From: Enterobacter sp. R4-368
Lineage (GTDB): Bacteria; Pseudomonadota; Gammaproteobacteria; Enterobacterales; Enterobacteriaceae
Direction of reading: 5' to 3'
Assembly (NCBI RefSeq): GCF_000410515.1
Contig: NC_021500.1
Span: 2,294,001-2,358,000 of the forward strand
DNA length: 64,000 nt
Part shown: one piece after another, positions 1-9,003 of the stretch
Numbering within the stretch: position 1 is the stretch's first letter
How the letters are laid out: every line of letters starts with the position of its first letter
Notes under the pieces: model-generated
Databases searched by the model: none
What the model saw: only the letters and a program-made list of their open reading frames with translations
What the model was told of the DNA's origin: nothing
Program-made: the position numbers and the translations under genes

Positions 1-1202
1 GATAACGTAAACAGCGAAATTAATGTGAAGGTCAGTGCCACGCAGCCCATAATAATATAGGTATTTTCAAAACCGATGCGGTCATACAAAATACCGGCTG
101 GGGAAGAGACCACGACATTACCGACATATAACATTGCCTGGTAGCCTAATAAATACATGGTGGCATTAACGCGTTTATCGAAATGCTCAGCAATATATTT
201 AAAGACTGACACCAGCAGCAGACAAATCTCAAGACCGTATAACGGTTTTAATACTGAAATAAGCAGATGCGATTCGCACAGTCCGGAAATAATCAACCGC
301 GCACCCACCACCAGCCCGACAATCAATAATCCGCGTTTCGCGCCGATGAAATTCACAAACAGCGGGATCACCATATACATGACGAATTCCATGCCGGATT
401 GCACCGTACCCAGATAACCAAACACGGCGTTGCCCTGATGAACATCATCAAAGAAGGTGACGAAATAGCGGGAGAACTGCTGCTCGGCGATAAACATCAT
501 CCACGCCACACCGGCGACATAGAGACAGAATGCCCAGAATTTGCGGTTACGCAGCAGAGCGTAGACATCCGCCGGGGCGATTTTCTCTTTGGTCAGCACC
601 TCGCTGGCGTTGGCGGCGTTAACGTTGACTTTCAGGCTCAGCAGCACCGCCAGCATGATAAGCGACGCGACCGATCCCATGATGAAGTTATACGCCGGTG
701 AGAGGTTAAACAGCAGGCCGGAGAACGAGGATGCCACCGCCCAACCGAGCGAGCCCCACATCCTGATTTGACCAAACTCCATACCGTTTAAGCGGCTGTA
801 GCGGTCGGTATAAGATTCACAGGCGGCGACGCCCGCATACCAGGCAAAACTTAAATAGATAGCGCCAACAATAATGCCCAGCAGGGTATTTGAAATTAAT
901 AACGGCTGGTAAACGTAGATAAAAAAGGGTGCCATTAATGCCGACATCAGCACTACAAAATAGAGCAAATATTTGCTCATGCCGATTTTATCCAGAATGT
1001 AACCGTAAATCGGTTTTAAAATAACGGAAAAGATCCCGTTAATGGCAAATACCGTACCAATAAACGTGCCGCTAAGATTGGCTTTTTGCCCTAGCCAGAT
1101 AGCCAGTAAGCCGATACTTGCCGACCAGGTAAAAAAATAGAGAAAGATAAAGCTACTGATTTTGTAATATTCGGCTTTATTATTTATCGCGATCTTTTCC
1201 AT
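1..1202 (-). CDS. LacY/RafB/CscB-type oligosaccharide:H+ symporter (MFS), 3' end cut by window edge
   Basis: The minus strand is open from ATG at 1202 to the window edge, about 400 codons. The reading starts MEKIAINNKAEYYK and continues through repeated hydrophobic segments typical of a 12-helix permease. It aligns by eye with LacY throughout: KPIYGYILDKIG matches the loop 2-3 motif, and FKYI, the conserved Arg of GARLI and a Glu at the LacY Glu325 position are present. LacY His322 corresponds to Tyr here (LKPLYGLE). LacY is 417 residues, so only about 17-20 C-terminal residues are missing. It follows the DUF2264 hydrolase by 58 bp with a GAGGAT ribosome site, so the two are probably one operon. 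The substrate is unknown; an oligosaccharide freed by or fed to the hydrolase is the natural inference. Confidence 0.85.
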   Translation of the reverse strand, partial: MEKIAINNKAEYYKISSFIFLYFFTWSASIGLLAIWLGQKANLSGTFIGTVFAINGIFSVILKPIYGYILDKIGMSKYLLYFVVLMSALMAPFFIYVYQPLLISNTLLGIIVGAIYLSFAWYAGVAACESYTDRYSRLNGMEFGQIRMWGSLGWAVASSFSGLLFNLSPAYNFIMGSVASLIMLAVLLSLKVNVNAANASEVLTKEKIAPADVYALLRNRKFWAFCLYVAGVAWMMFIAEQQFSRYFVTFFDDVHQGNAVFGYLGTVQSGMEFVMYMVIPLFVNFIGAKRGLLIVGLVVGARLIISGLCESHLLISVLKPLYGLEICLLLVSVFKYIAEHFDKRVNATMYLLGYQAMLYVGNVVVSSPAGILYDRIGFENTYIIMGCVALTFTLISLFTL

Positions 1203-1260
1203 ACTATCCTCGACGAAAGCATGTAGGGTTCAGAGTTTATAGCCCGGCCGTAGCCAGGAA

Positions 1261-3087
1261 TTAAAAGGCAATAACAATATTATTTTTCTGCCCCGGCTTT
1301 TTAATCACCAGCGCCTGTTCTTCGATATTCAACTGCGGTAAGACAAAATCAAAAGCCTGCTCGGTAATAGCCGCCTGAACTGCACAGGCCAGCCACTGCC
1401 TGCCCGGCGCAATATTTCCACGCAGCAGCGGGATTGACGCGCAAGGAGAAAACATAATGCTACTGTTGGGCGGTGTGACTACGCTGTCGGCTTCACGCGG
1501 CGCGGTGGGAAGTAATTCGAAGATGCCGCTGACACCATTTTCCGCGCACACCAGGCTACCGCCCTGCTCGTTGCGATGCGGCGCTTTCAGCACCGCAAAT
1601 CCACCCTCCACGCTTTGTAAATGACGGGCGGAATCAATGCGATGCACGCGCAGATGCCAGTCGCCGCACGGTATAAGCCAGCTTGCGATATGCACGTCTG
1701 ACCATGGCGACCAGCGCGAGAAAATCGCCTGTTCTGTCACAACGACGTCGTCACACTCGCGGCGACCACGAAAATAGTTATCCCCGTCGCTGAGCAAAAG
1801 CATTGAGTCGCAAGCGGCGTGTTTAATTCCGTAGCGCCCGCGTTCAATGGTGAAACCAAAACGGCTTGAGTAGGCAAACTTAGTGTATTTCGCCTCGGTA
1901 TTGACGTAATTGTTCAGCTCCAGTTGGCCGGCAGTGAGCATCCAGACATGCCGCGAGCGATCGCTGTGGACAATAATCTGTCCGGCAGGCGCCATCGTGC
2001 GCTGCGTGTTTAGCGCAGGTAGCGGCAGTTCTGGTGCTTGCCAGAAATCGTCTGATTGCGGCAGCGCCAGAATCAGGAAAACTTTCAGCGCCCAGTATGG
2101 TGAGCCCGGCGAATTGTAGTCTTCACACATCGCCAGGTTCGGGTAGGCGAAACCGAGCGTTAAAATACCGTCGCGATCGAAAATCGGCTGCTGTAACCAC
2201 CAGCGCAAATGGCGCAGGATAATCCCTTTCACCACGCCAGGAGAAAACACCGCCAGCCCGGAAAAGGCAACCGCGCTCCAGAAAGCGACCATTGCGAAAC
2301 GGTACGTCAGGCTGCGGCCAAAAGGCACGGATTCGCCCCCCGCCGCTGACATATAGATAAAATCTTCAGCAAAAAGCGTTGCCCGCTCGCGGAGTGTCGC
2401 CGCGCGCGCTGCATCGTCTTCCGCGTTCAGCGTGGCGTAAATCAGCCCGTAAAAATGGAATGCCATCGAGATGTAGTAATCTTTTGGTCGACCCGGGCCA
2501 TCGGAATACCAACCGTCACCCAGGTAGTAAGCATCCATCATGCGAAAGCGACGTTCGATGGCTGCGGCATCCCAGGGTAATCCGGCGCGTTTAAAACCGA
2601 GCTGCACCATGATGGCGAAAAAATTCCAGTTGCTGTCGGGCATCTGCGCGTCGGTGATTTGGTTCAGCCACTGGTGCAGATTGCGGACATCAGCTTCGCT
2701 CATCAACGTTGTGAATTTACCGCCCAACAGCGCCAGCCCCAGACCATAAGCCGCCATCTCCACCAGCCGCTGATCGTAGGGTTCCGTTGCGCCCCAGTAG
2801 CCCGCGCTGTGTGGATCGACACCGCGTTTGATCGCTGCCAGATATTTGTGGCTGAACGGTTCTGCGTCGCCGCTGGCCATTAACGGAAACAGCCCCCACA
2901 ACGCACGGGACAGCCCTTCCATTTCAGCAATCGCATCGCTGTAATGCGCGCTGGTGGCTCCCAGCGAGAAATGCGACGCTCCTTCAGGAAACTGTTTATC
3001 CAGCGCCGCCAGCATCTGCTTCAGCGCGCCGACCACATCGTCGCGGGATGACAATGGATTTGATGTTTTCACTTCCGCCGCCTGCAT
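1261..3087 (-). CDS. DUF2264 domain protein, probable GH154-like glycoside hydrolase
   Basis: 608 residues with no signal peptide, so probably cytoplasmic. The N-terminal two thirds carry the aromatic-rich helical pattern of DUF2264 (PF10022): SRALWGLFPLMASG, GYWGATEPYDQRLVEMAAYG and NWNFFAIMVQLGFKRAG. The C-terminal third looks like a beta-rich domain. From memory, this family corresponds to CAZy GH154, in which uronic-acid-releasing activity has been reported; the exact activity here is not visible. The start at 3087 has AAGGAG eight bases upstream. It is divergent from an AraC regulator and upstream of a LacY-type permease, which suggests an inducible uptake-plus-hydrolysis unit for a uronic-acid-containing oligosaccharide. 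Confidence 0.75.
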   Translation of the reverse strand: MQAAEVKTSNPLSSRDDVVGALKQMLAALDKQFPEGASHFSLGATSAHYSDAIAEMEGLSRALWGLFPLMASGDAEPFSHKYLAAIKRGVDPHSAGYWGATEPYDQRLVEMAAYGLGLALLGGKFTTLMSEADVRNLHQWLNQITDAQMPDSNWNFFAIMVQLGFKRAGLPWDAAAIERRFRMMDAYYLGDGWYSDGPGRPKDYYISMAFHFYGLIYATLNAEDDAARAATLRERATLFAEDFIYMSAAGGESVPFGRSLTYRFAMVAFWSAVAFSGLAVFSPGVVKGIILRHLRWWLQQPIFDRDGILTLGFAYPNLAMCEDYNSPGSPYWALKVFLILALPQSDDFWQAPELPLPALNTQRTMAPAGQIIVHSDRSRHVWMLTAGQLELNNYVNTEAKYTKFAYSSRFGFTIERGRYGIKHAACDSMLLLSDGDNYFRGRRECDDVVVTEQAIFSRWSPWSDVHIASWLIPCGDWHLRVHRIDSARHLQSVEGGFAVLKAPHRNEQGGSLVCAENGVSGIFELLPTAPREADSVVTPPNSSIMFSPCASIPLLRGNIAPGRQWLACAVQAAITEQAFDFVLPQLNIEEQALVIKKPGQKNNIVIAF

Positions 3088-3240
3088 AGCGTTCTCTCCT
3101 TCATGGTGTGGCTGAAGGATAGTGAATGAACAACTGCCGGAAATGTTAGCTTTGTCACATCGGCACGCTTTGCCTGAACCCGCTGTTGAAAAAATTTAAA
3201 ACGGTGGTTTATAAATGGACCCTGCGGGTTAAAAATTGAG
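3088..3240. promoter_or_regulatory. Divergent promoter region of the DUF2264 operon and the AraC regulator
   Basis: 153 bp between two divergent starts. The part nearest the AraC gene is AT-rich (around 3180-3240). AraC-family activators normally bind such shared regions, so the inducer-dependent operator is expected here. I could not pick out a clear repeated half-site by eye. Confidence 0.45.
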
Positions 3241-4125
3241 ATGGGTTGCACTATGACGACACCATTGCAGAACGAACGTCTTGAATTGATCACGTTAAAC
3301 GATGCGGTGGTGTCGTTTAGCCGCCTGTTCGCCAATACCGTGCGTTATCACCACTGGCACCAGTGTCTGGAGGTGCTGTACGTTGAAGAGGGTTTTGGCG
3401 TGGTGATGGTTGATAACCGCCAGTACACCATGCGCCCTGGGCGGCTCTTTTTCTTTCCGCCTTTCACCATCCATAAAGTGATGGTGGATGAGCAAGCGCA
3501 GGCCATTTATCGGCGCACCATTATTCACGTTGATCACCATGCCGTGCTGCAAAACCTGCGCGCGTTCCCACACAATCACCAGCGTTTGCAGCATCTCGCT
3601 TTACGCGGTGGCGCGGCGGTGGTGATGGATGTCGCGGCTATTTACCCGCATATCGACCACCTGTTTAGCAGCTACGCCAGGCTTGCCGAAAACCACAGTC
3701 TGAATGGCGAACAGGTCGCCTGTTTGTTGCTTAATCTGTTGAGTATGTTGCCAGAAGATAAGCAGAAATTGCCGGATGAACGCAACGGCATTGCCACGCT
3801 GGTGATGTTCTGGCTGGAGGAGAATTACCGGCAGAAATTCAGTCTTGCGCAGCTGGCGCAGGAGTTAGGAAAATCCCGCAGCTATGTCTCGCGCCGTTTC
3901 CATTTTGAGACCGGCGAACCTATCCACCAGTATCTGAACACCTTGCGCTTGCGCAAAGCGTGCGACTTGCTACTACATAGCGCGCTGGCCATTCATCATA
4001 TCGCCAGCGAAGTGGGGTTTTCCGATGTGACTTACTTTATCAGCGCGTTTAAGAAAGGCATTGGCGAAACGCCGCTGCAATACCGGAAAAATCGGGCTGA
4101 CTGTCGGCGTAACGAGGGGGGTTAA
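3241..4125 (+). CDS. AraC/XylS-family transcriptional regulator with cupin sensor domain
   Basis: 294 residues from ATG 3241; a second in-frame ATG at 3253 (MTTPLQNERLEL) is an equally likely start because neither has a strong Shine-Dalgarno. The N-terminal ~110 residues look like an AraC-type cupin: HHWHQCLEVLYVEEG, then MRPGRLFFFPPFTIHKV. The C-terminal ~95 residues are a classic double helix-turn-helix: FSLAQLAQELGKSRSYVSRR, then IHHIASEVGFSDVTYFISAF and KKGIGETPLQYR. It is transcribed away from the DUF2264-permease pair and is most likely their activator, responding to a sugar. The ligand cannot be read from the sequence. Confidence 0.88.
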   Translation: MGCTMTTPLQNERLELITLNDAVVSFSRLFANTVRYHHWHQCLEVLYVEEGFGVVMVDNRQYTMRPGRLFFFPPFTIHKVMVDEQAQAIYRRTIIHVDHHAVLQNLRAFPHNHQRLQHLALRGGAAVVMDVAAIYPHIDHLFSSYARLAENHSLNGEQVACLLLNLLSMLPEDKQKLPDERNGIATLVMFWLEENYRQKFSLAQLAQELGKSRSYVSRRFHFETGEPIHQYLNTLRLRKACDLLLHSALAIHHIASEVGFSDVTYFISAFKKGIGETPLQYRKNRADCRRNEGG

Positions 4126-4303
4126 CGAAGCGGTAAATCAGTTCAACGACTTCTTGCCTCAACGTATTCAGCAAGCGTTAATGAAACTGTCGCAGTTGAA
4201 AACTGCACTGCCAGATGGGTTGCGCCACGCCAGCCCGGACGGCGGTCATGCGTTGGTGAATATCTATCGCGACGAGAAGAGCAACTATCCCAAACTGAAC
4301 TGA
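4124..4303 (+). other. Coding-like fragment downstream of the AraC gene, unidentified
   Basis: Right after the AraC stop, in a different frame, about 60 codons read NEAVNQFNDFLPQRIQQA and end in a stop after DEKSNYPKLN. The composition looks protein-like, but there is no convincing start or ribosome site of its own; the only upstream ATG lies inside the AraC gene. It may be the 3' remnant of a gene lost when the accessory cluster arrived next to parE. I do not recognise the family. Confidence 0.25.
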
Positions 4304-4384
4304 TGGTGAAAGTGGCTGCGTTGCAAACTTAACTGACTTACCCGACCCGCGCATTCGCGAGCCGGGCAAGCCTTCCAGACGGGA

Positions 4385-6277
4385 TCAGGCTTCAATGTCC
4401 GCCATATCGCCTTTTTCCTGCAGCCAGTTGCGGCGATCTTCTGAACGCTTCTTCGCCAGCAACATATCCATCATCGCGTTGGTCTGCTGCTCGTCTTCGT
4501 CGTTAATGACCAATTGCACCAGGCGACGGGTATTCGGATCAAGCGTAGTTTCGCGCAACTGCATCGGGTTCATTTCGCCCAGCCCTTTAAAGCGCTGCAC
4601 GTTCGGTTTGCCCTTTTTGCGTTTTAACTGCTCCAGCACACCGGTTTTTTCTTCTTCCGTGAGCGCGTAATAAACCTCTTTGCCAAGGTCGATACGGTAC
4701 AACGGCGGCAGCGCCACGTAGACGTGGCCGTTTTTCACCACGGAGCGGAAGTGCTTCACGAACAATGCGCACAGCAAAGTAGCGATGTGCAGACCATCGG
4801 AGTCCGCATCCGCGAGAATACAGATCTTGCCGTAACGCAACTGGCTCAGATCGTCGCTGTCTGGATCGATGCCGATCGCCACCGAAATGTCGTGCACCTC
4901 CTGCGAGGCCAACACTTCATCCGAAGAGACTTCCCAGGTGTTCAGGATTTTACCTTTCAGCGGCATGATCGCCTGGTATTCACGATCGCGCGCCTGTTTG
5001 GCGGAGCCGCCCGCCGAGTCACCTTCCACGAGGAACAGTTCGGTGCGGTTCAGATCCTGCGCGGTGCAATCCGCCAGCTTGCCAGGCAACGCCGGGCCGC
5101 TGGTCAGCTTTTTACGCACCACTTTTTTGGCGGCGCGCATACGACGCTGGGCGCTGGAGATCGCCATCTCCGCCAGCAGTTCCGCCGTTTGAATATTCTG
5201 GTTCAACCACAGGCTGAATGCGTCTTTCACCACGCCAGAAACAAACGCGGCGCACTGACGGGAAGATAATCGCTCTTTGGTCTGCCCGGCGAATTGCGGA
5301 TCCTGCATCTTCACTGACAGCACATAAGCGCAGCGATCCCAGATATCTTCCGCCGACAACTTCACGCCACGCGGCAGAATATTGCGGTATTCGCAAAACT
5401 CGCGCATCGCGTCCAGCAATCCCTGACGCAGACCGTTAACGTGCGTGCCGCCCTGCATGGTGGGGATCAGGTTGACGTAGCTTTCCGTCAGCAGCTCGCC
5501 GCCTTCCGGCAGCCACAGCAGCGCCCAATCCACCGCTTCCGTTTCAGCAGAGAAATTGCCGATAAACGGTTTCTCCGGCAGCGTCGGCAGGCCATTTACC
5601 GCTTCGCACAGATAATCGTTCAGGCCATCCTGGTAGCACCAGCGCTGCTCGGCGTTGTTCACCTCATCTTTAAAGGTGATCTCAACGCCCGGGCAAAGCA
5701 CGGCTTTGGCTTTCAGCAGATGGGTCAAACGGGACACGGAAAAACGCGGGCTATCAAAGAAGGATTCGTCCGGCCAGAAATGCACGCTGGTGCCGGTATT
5801 GCGTTTACCGCAGGTGCCGATCACTTGCAGATCCTGCACTTTTTCACCGTTTTCAAACGCGATGCTGTAGACCTGGCCGTCACGCTTGACGGTCACTTCC
5901 ACGCGGCGGGACAAGGCGTTAACCACCGAGATGCCGACGCCGTGCAAGCCACCAGAGAACTGGTAGTTTTTATTGGAAAATTTACCGCCCGCGTGCAGAC
6001 GACAGAGGATCAGCTCAACGGCCGGAACGCCCTCTTCCGGGTGGATATCCACCGGCATACCGCGCCCGTCATCGATAACTTCCAGCGACTGATCGGCGTG
6101 CAGGATCACGTCCACGCGCTTAGCGTGGCCCGCCAGCGCTTCATCGACGCTGTTATCAATAACTTCCTGGCCCAGATGGTTAGGGCGCGTGGTATCGGTG
6201 TACATCCCCGGACGGCGGCGAACCGGCTCAAGCCCGGTGAGTACCTCTATGGCATCAGCGTTGTAGGATTGCGTCAT
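4385..6277 (-). CDS. parE: DNA topoisomerase IV subunit B
   Basis: ATPase subunit of topoisomerase IV, which decatenates and relaxes daughter chromosomes with ParC. The start is set at 6277 (MTQSYNADAIEVLTGLEPVR), giving 630 residues as in E. coli; an upstream in-frame extension exists but is not expected. GHKL ATPase motifs are visible: EVIDNSVDEALAG, DDGRGMPVDIHPEEG and GGLHGVGISVVNAL. The TOPRIM part has ELFLVEGDSAGGSA and the metal-binding DADSDG. It is the last gene of the nudF-yqiB-cpdA-yqiA-parE operon, 41 bp after yqiA. Confidence 0.98.
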   Translation of the reverse strand: MTQSYNADAIEVLTGLEPVRRRPGMYTDTTRPNHLGQEVIDNSVDEALAGHAKRVDVILHADQSLEVIDDGRGMPVDIHPEEGVPAVELILCRLHAGGKFSNKNYQFSGGLHGVGISVVNALSRRVEVTVKRDGQVYSIAFENGEKVQDLQVIGTCGKRNTGTSVHFWPDESFFDSPRFSVSRLTHLLKAKAVLCPGVEITFKDEVNNAEQRWCYQDGLNDYLCEAVNGLPTLPEKPFIGNFSAETEAVDWALLWLPEGGELLTESYVNLIPTMQGGTHVNGLRQGLLDAMREFCEYRNILPRGVKLSAEDIWDRCAYVLSVKMQDPQFAGQTKERLSSRQCAAFVSGVVKDAFSLWLNQNIQTAELLAEMAISSAQRRMRAAKKVVRKKLTSGPALPGKLADCTAQDLNRTELFLVEGDSAGGSAKQARDREYQAIMPLKGKILNTWEVSSDEVLASQEVHDISVAIGIDPDSDDLSQLRYGKICILADADSDGLHIATLLCALFVKHFRSVVKNGHVYVALPPLYRIDLGKEVYYALTEEEKTGVLEQLKRKKGKPNVQRFKGLGEMNPMQLRETTLDPNTRRLVQLVINDEDEQQTNAMMDMLLAKKRSEDRRNWLQEKGDMADIEA

Positions 6278-6318
6278 GGTTTGTTCGTAGATAGTGACCG
6301 CATCGTTTCCCTGATGGC

Positions 6319-6894
6319 TCAATGCAGCCCAAGGAAATCGATAATCTGTGTGAAATGATTCTCAAAGCCCACAAAGGCATGGTTTCCGCCCTCTTCCACT
6401 GTCTGACGGCAGGCATCGTAATATGCCACCGCCTGGCGGTAATCCAGCACTTCGTCCCCGGTTTGTTGTAGCAGCCAGATTAAATCCGGCGCTTCGAGCG
6501 GGTCAACTTGCATCACTTTGAGCTCGTAAATATGGCGAGACTCTAGCACATATTGCTGCCCTGTGTAGGGGTTCTCGTTATTGCCAAGATAATCTGCCAG
6601 CAATTCAAATGGTCGCACCGCGGGATTCACCACCACCGCAGGCAACATGAAACATTGCGAAAGCCAGGTGGCGTAATAGCCGCCGAGCGAAGAGCCGACG
6701 ATACCGAGCTGTTTTCCGCCCTGCGCCAGCACCAGTGATTCCAGCAATTCTGCCGCCGCAGCGGGATAAGGTGGCAGTTGCGGCACAATCACGTTGATCT
6801 CCGGGTGATGCTGCGCCAGCCATTGCGAAAGCAGCGTCGCCTTGGCGGAACGCGGCGAGCTGTTAAACCCGTGCAGATAAAGGAGCGTGGACAT
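6319..6894 (-). CDS. yqiA: Alpha/beta-hydrolase esterase YqiA
   Basis: 191 residues from [14 protein letters not shown]. The oxyanion HGFNSS motif and the nucleophile elbow [13 protein letters not shown] are clear, and the late [10 protein letters not shown] supplies the likely catalytic His. E. coli YqiA is a short-chain acyl esterase of similar size. The start codon shares one base with the cpdA stop (TGATG), so translation is coupled, which fixes the start at 6894. Confidence 0.93.
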   Translation of the reverse strand: MSTLLYLHGFNSSPRSAKATLLSQWLAQHHPEINVIVPQLPPYPAAAAELLESLVLAQGGKQLGIVGSSLGGYYATWLSQCFMLPAVVVNPAVRPFELLADYLGNNENPYTGQQYVLESRHIYELKVMQVDPLEAPDLIWLLQQTGDEVLDYRQAVAYYDACRQTVEEGGNHAFVGFENHFTQIIDFLGLH

Positions 6895-7721
6895 CAGTAA
6901 CCTTCTGAAGCGGTATCCGGCCTGAACTGGGTGCTTTCCAGACGGCAAACTTCTGTGTGCAACGTTCCGTCCGGGTAGAGATCCAGCCAGCGCCAGCCGG
7001 GCGCGATGGTATCAAGCGTAAAGTTGGCGCAGTGCGGTTTAAACTGGACGCAGGTCGATGGCGTCGCCAGCAGACGGCGGCCGTTCCAGTCGAGATCCAG
7101 CTCCTGGTGAATATGCCCGCACAACAGATACCGCACCTGCGGAAAACGCTGTAGCACGTTATCCAGTTCACCCGCGTTACGCAGGCTGTGTTGATCGAGC
7201 CAACTGCAGCCGGAAGGGAGTGGATGATGATGGAGCAGCAATAAAGTGTGGCGCTGCGGGCTGTCGGTGAGTTTCTTCTCCAGCCAGTCAAGCTGGAACT
7301 CGCTCAATTCACCGTGCGGTACGCCAAACACCTGGCTGTCCAGCAGCAGAATTTGCCAGTGCTCGCCGACAAAAACGCGTTTCGCTGGCGAGATCCCCGC
7401 ATCCTGCAGCGTGCTGTACATGGCGGGCTGGAAATCGTGGTTACCCGGCAGCCAAACACAAGGCGCGTCAAAGCTTGCGATGCCATCAGCGAAAAGCTGA
7501 TAAGCCGCAGCGGTATGGTCCTGTGCCAGGTCGCCGGTGGCGACAATAAGATCGCATTCACGCTGCTGAGAGCGGATAGCCTCCAGTACCGCCTGATAGC
7601 TTTCCCAGGTATTCACCCCTAACAACGTTTCATGCTTTTCGGCAAACAGGTGAGAATCAGTTATTTGTAATACCCTCACTCTGGGCTCACCCGCCAGAGA
7701 GAGGTTTAACAGGCTTTCCAA
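6894..7721 (-). CDS. cpdA: 3',5'-cyclic-AMP phosphodiesterase CpdA
   Basis: 275 residues, the same length as E. coli CpdA. The class III phosphodiesterase metal-binding motifs are all present: [33 protein letters not shown] and [10 protein letters not shown]. The enzyme hydrolyses cAMP and so tempers CRP signalling. It is the third gene of the nudF-yqiB-cpdA-yqiA-parE operon, 24 bp after yqiB. Confidence 0.96.
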   Translation of the reverse strand: MESLLNLSLAGEPRVRVLQITDSHLFAEKHETLLGVNTWESYQAVLEAIRSQQRECDLIVATGDLAQDHTAAAYQLFADGIASFDAPCVWLPGNHDFQPAMYSTLQDAGISPAKRVFVGEHWQILLLDSQVFGVPHGELSEFQLDWLEKKLTDSPQRHTLLLLHHHPLPSGCSWLDQHSLRNAGELDNVLQRFPQVRYLLCGHIHQELDLDWNGRRLLATPSTCVQFKPHCANFTLDTIAPGWRWLDLYPDGTLHTEVCRLESTQFRPDTASEGY

Positions 7722-7745
7722 ATGGTGTCCTTAGGTTTCACGACG

Positions 7746-8168
7746 CTAACAAACCGGAATCGCCATTGCTCCATGTGCTAAACAGTAACGCAGCCAATCG
7801 GCCAAAAACTGGTTAATTTGATGCTTTTCGTCGCGTTGATGCAACTTTTTATTCGGATAATCATAACGCGCTTTGAAACGAAAGATCTGCTGACTCGAAC
7901 ACACTTCAGCCACCATCGCATCGTGATAAAGGCGCACCGTCATTGACGGCAAGCTCCAGTAACTAATTGATGGCGCGGTCTGTTCAATTTCCACAAGCGT
8001 AGTGTAGCGGGTGGACTCGACTATCGTTAACCGGTACTGCGCGTTGGTCACCTGATAGCTCACCGTTTCGCCCGCTGCGTCATTACGCGGCAGCAAGCGG
8101 CGCAGCTGGGCGAAATTGGTTTCGCACAGGCGCATCATTTCTGGGAAGTCAGGTGTATAACGCTTCAT
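7746..8168 (-). CDS. yqiB: DUF1249 family protein YqiB
   Basis: 140 residues from [19 protein letters not shown]. The conserved family pattern includes [23 protein letters not shown] near the C-terminus. The start overlaps the nudF stop (ATGA), marking translational coupling, and this decides between 8168 and the ATG nine bases upstream. It always sits between nudF and cpdA in enterobacteria; the biochemical role is not established. Confidence 0.92.
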   Translation of the reverse strand: MKRYTPDFPEMMRLCETNFAQLRRLLPRNDAAGETVSYQVTNAQYRLTIVESTRYTTLVEIEQTAPSISYWSLPSMTVRLYHDAMVAEVCSSQQIFRFKARYDYPNKKLHQRDEKHQINQFLADWLRYCLAHGAMAIPVC

Positions 8169-8797
8169 TTTTTCCACTCGTTTCGTAAGCTCTCATGATG
8201 CAGTTGCAGCCATTGCAGGGCAATGACAGACGCTGCGTTGTCGATTTTCCCCTCTTCTACCCACTGGTAAGCCTGTTCCCGGCTCACCACATGAACACGA
8301 ATATCTTCGTTTTCATCCACCAGGCCATGAATACCCGAGGCCTGCGTGGCATCCACTTCGCCCACCAACACGGCGGAACGCTCGCTGGTGCCGCCAGGGC
8401 TTGCCAAATAACTCAACATTCTTTTCACACGACCAACGTGCAGACCGGCCTCTTCGATGGCTTCGCGACGCACAACATCTTCATCGCTTTCGCCCTCTTC
8501 AATCATGCCGGCCACCATTTCGAGTAACCATGGGGTTTCGCTGGTATCAAACGCCGCAATGCGGATCTGTTCGATCAGCACAACTTCGTCGCGCACTGGG
8601 TCAAAGGGTAGCAAGACTGCGGCATGACCGCGTTCAAAAATTTCACGGCGGACTTCACCGCTCATTTCGCCATTGAATAAACGGTGGCGAAAGCGGTATA
8701 GATCGAGCGAAAAAAAACCGCTATAGAGTGTTTCCCGTGCAATAATTTCTACATCGTTTTTTGTGAAAGTCACTGCGGATGTTACTGGCTTACTCAT
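8165..8797 (-). CDS. nudF: ADP-ribose diphosphatase (Nudix hydrolase)
   Basis: 210 residues, compared with 209 in E. coli. The Nudix box is complete: [20 protein letters not shown] followed by AGL. The N-terminal swapped strand region ([15 protein letters not shown]) is also typical. The enzyme cleaves ADP-ribose to AMP and ribose-5-phosphate. It is the first gene of the five-gene operon ending with parE and is divergent from tolC across a 206-bp spacer. Confidence 0.96.
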   Translation of the reverse strand: MSKPVTSAVTFTKNDVEIIARETLYSGFFSLDLYRFRHRLFNGEMSGEVRREIFERGHAAVLLPFDPVRDEVVLIEQIRIAAFDTSETPWLLEMVAGMIEEGESDEDVVRREAIEEAGLHVGRVKRMLSYLASPGGTSERSAVLVGEVDATQASGIHGLVDENEDIRVHVVSREQAYQWVEEGKIDNAASVIALQWLQLHHESLRNEWKK

Positions 8798-8897
8798 GGG
8801 CGGCGTCTCTTTTGAAATAATGACAAAACAGTTGATTTCAAGCCTGTATAGCTATCGTTTCAAGTGCTATGTGATAGATTGATGCATATTTACGCCG

Positions 8898-8917
8898 ATG
8901 GCACGTTACGCCAAGCT
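8898..8917 (+). promoter_or_regulatory. Probable mar/sox/rob box of tolC
   Basis: The 20-mer ATGGCACGTTACGCCAAGCT matches the marbox consensus AYnGCACnnWnnRYYAAAYn at all but one specified position. It lies about 100 bp upstream of the tolC start, as in E. coli, where MarA, SoxS and Rob activate tolC. Confidence 0.7.
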
Positions 8918-9003
8918 GAAGCGGTGCCACTATCTGGTAGAATCGGCGATTATTTTTTCTAATTTAGACCAGCGCTAATACTGCTTCACAACAAGGAATG
9001 CAA

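Noticed and set aside
5441..6358. 305-codon plus-strand open frame opposite parE
   Set aside because: A shadow of the GC-rich parE coding strand; parE is certain.
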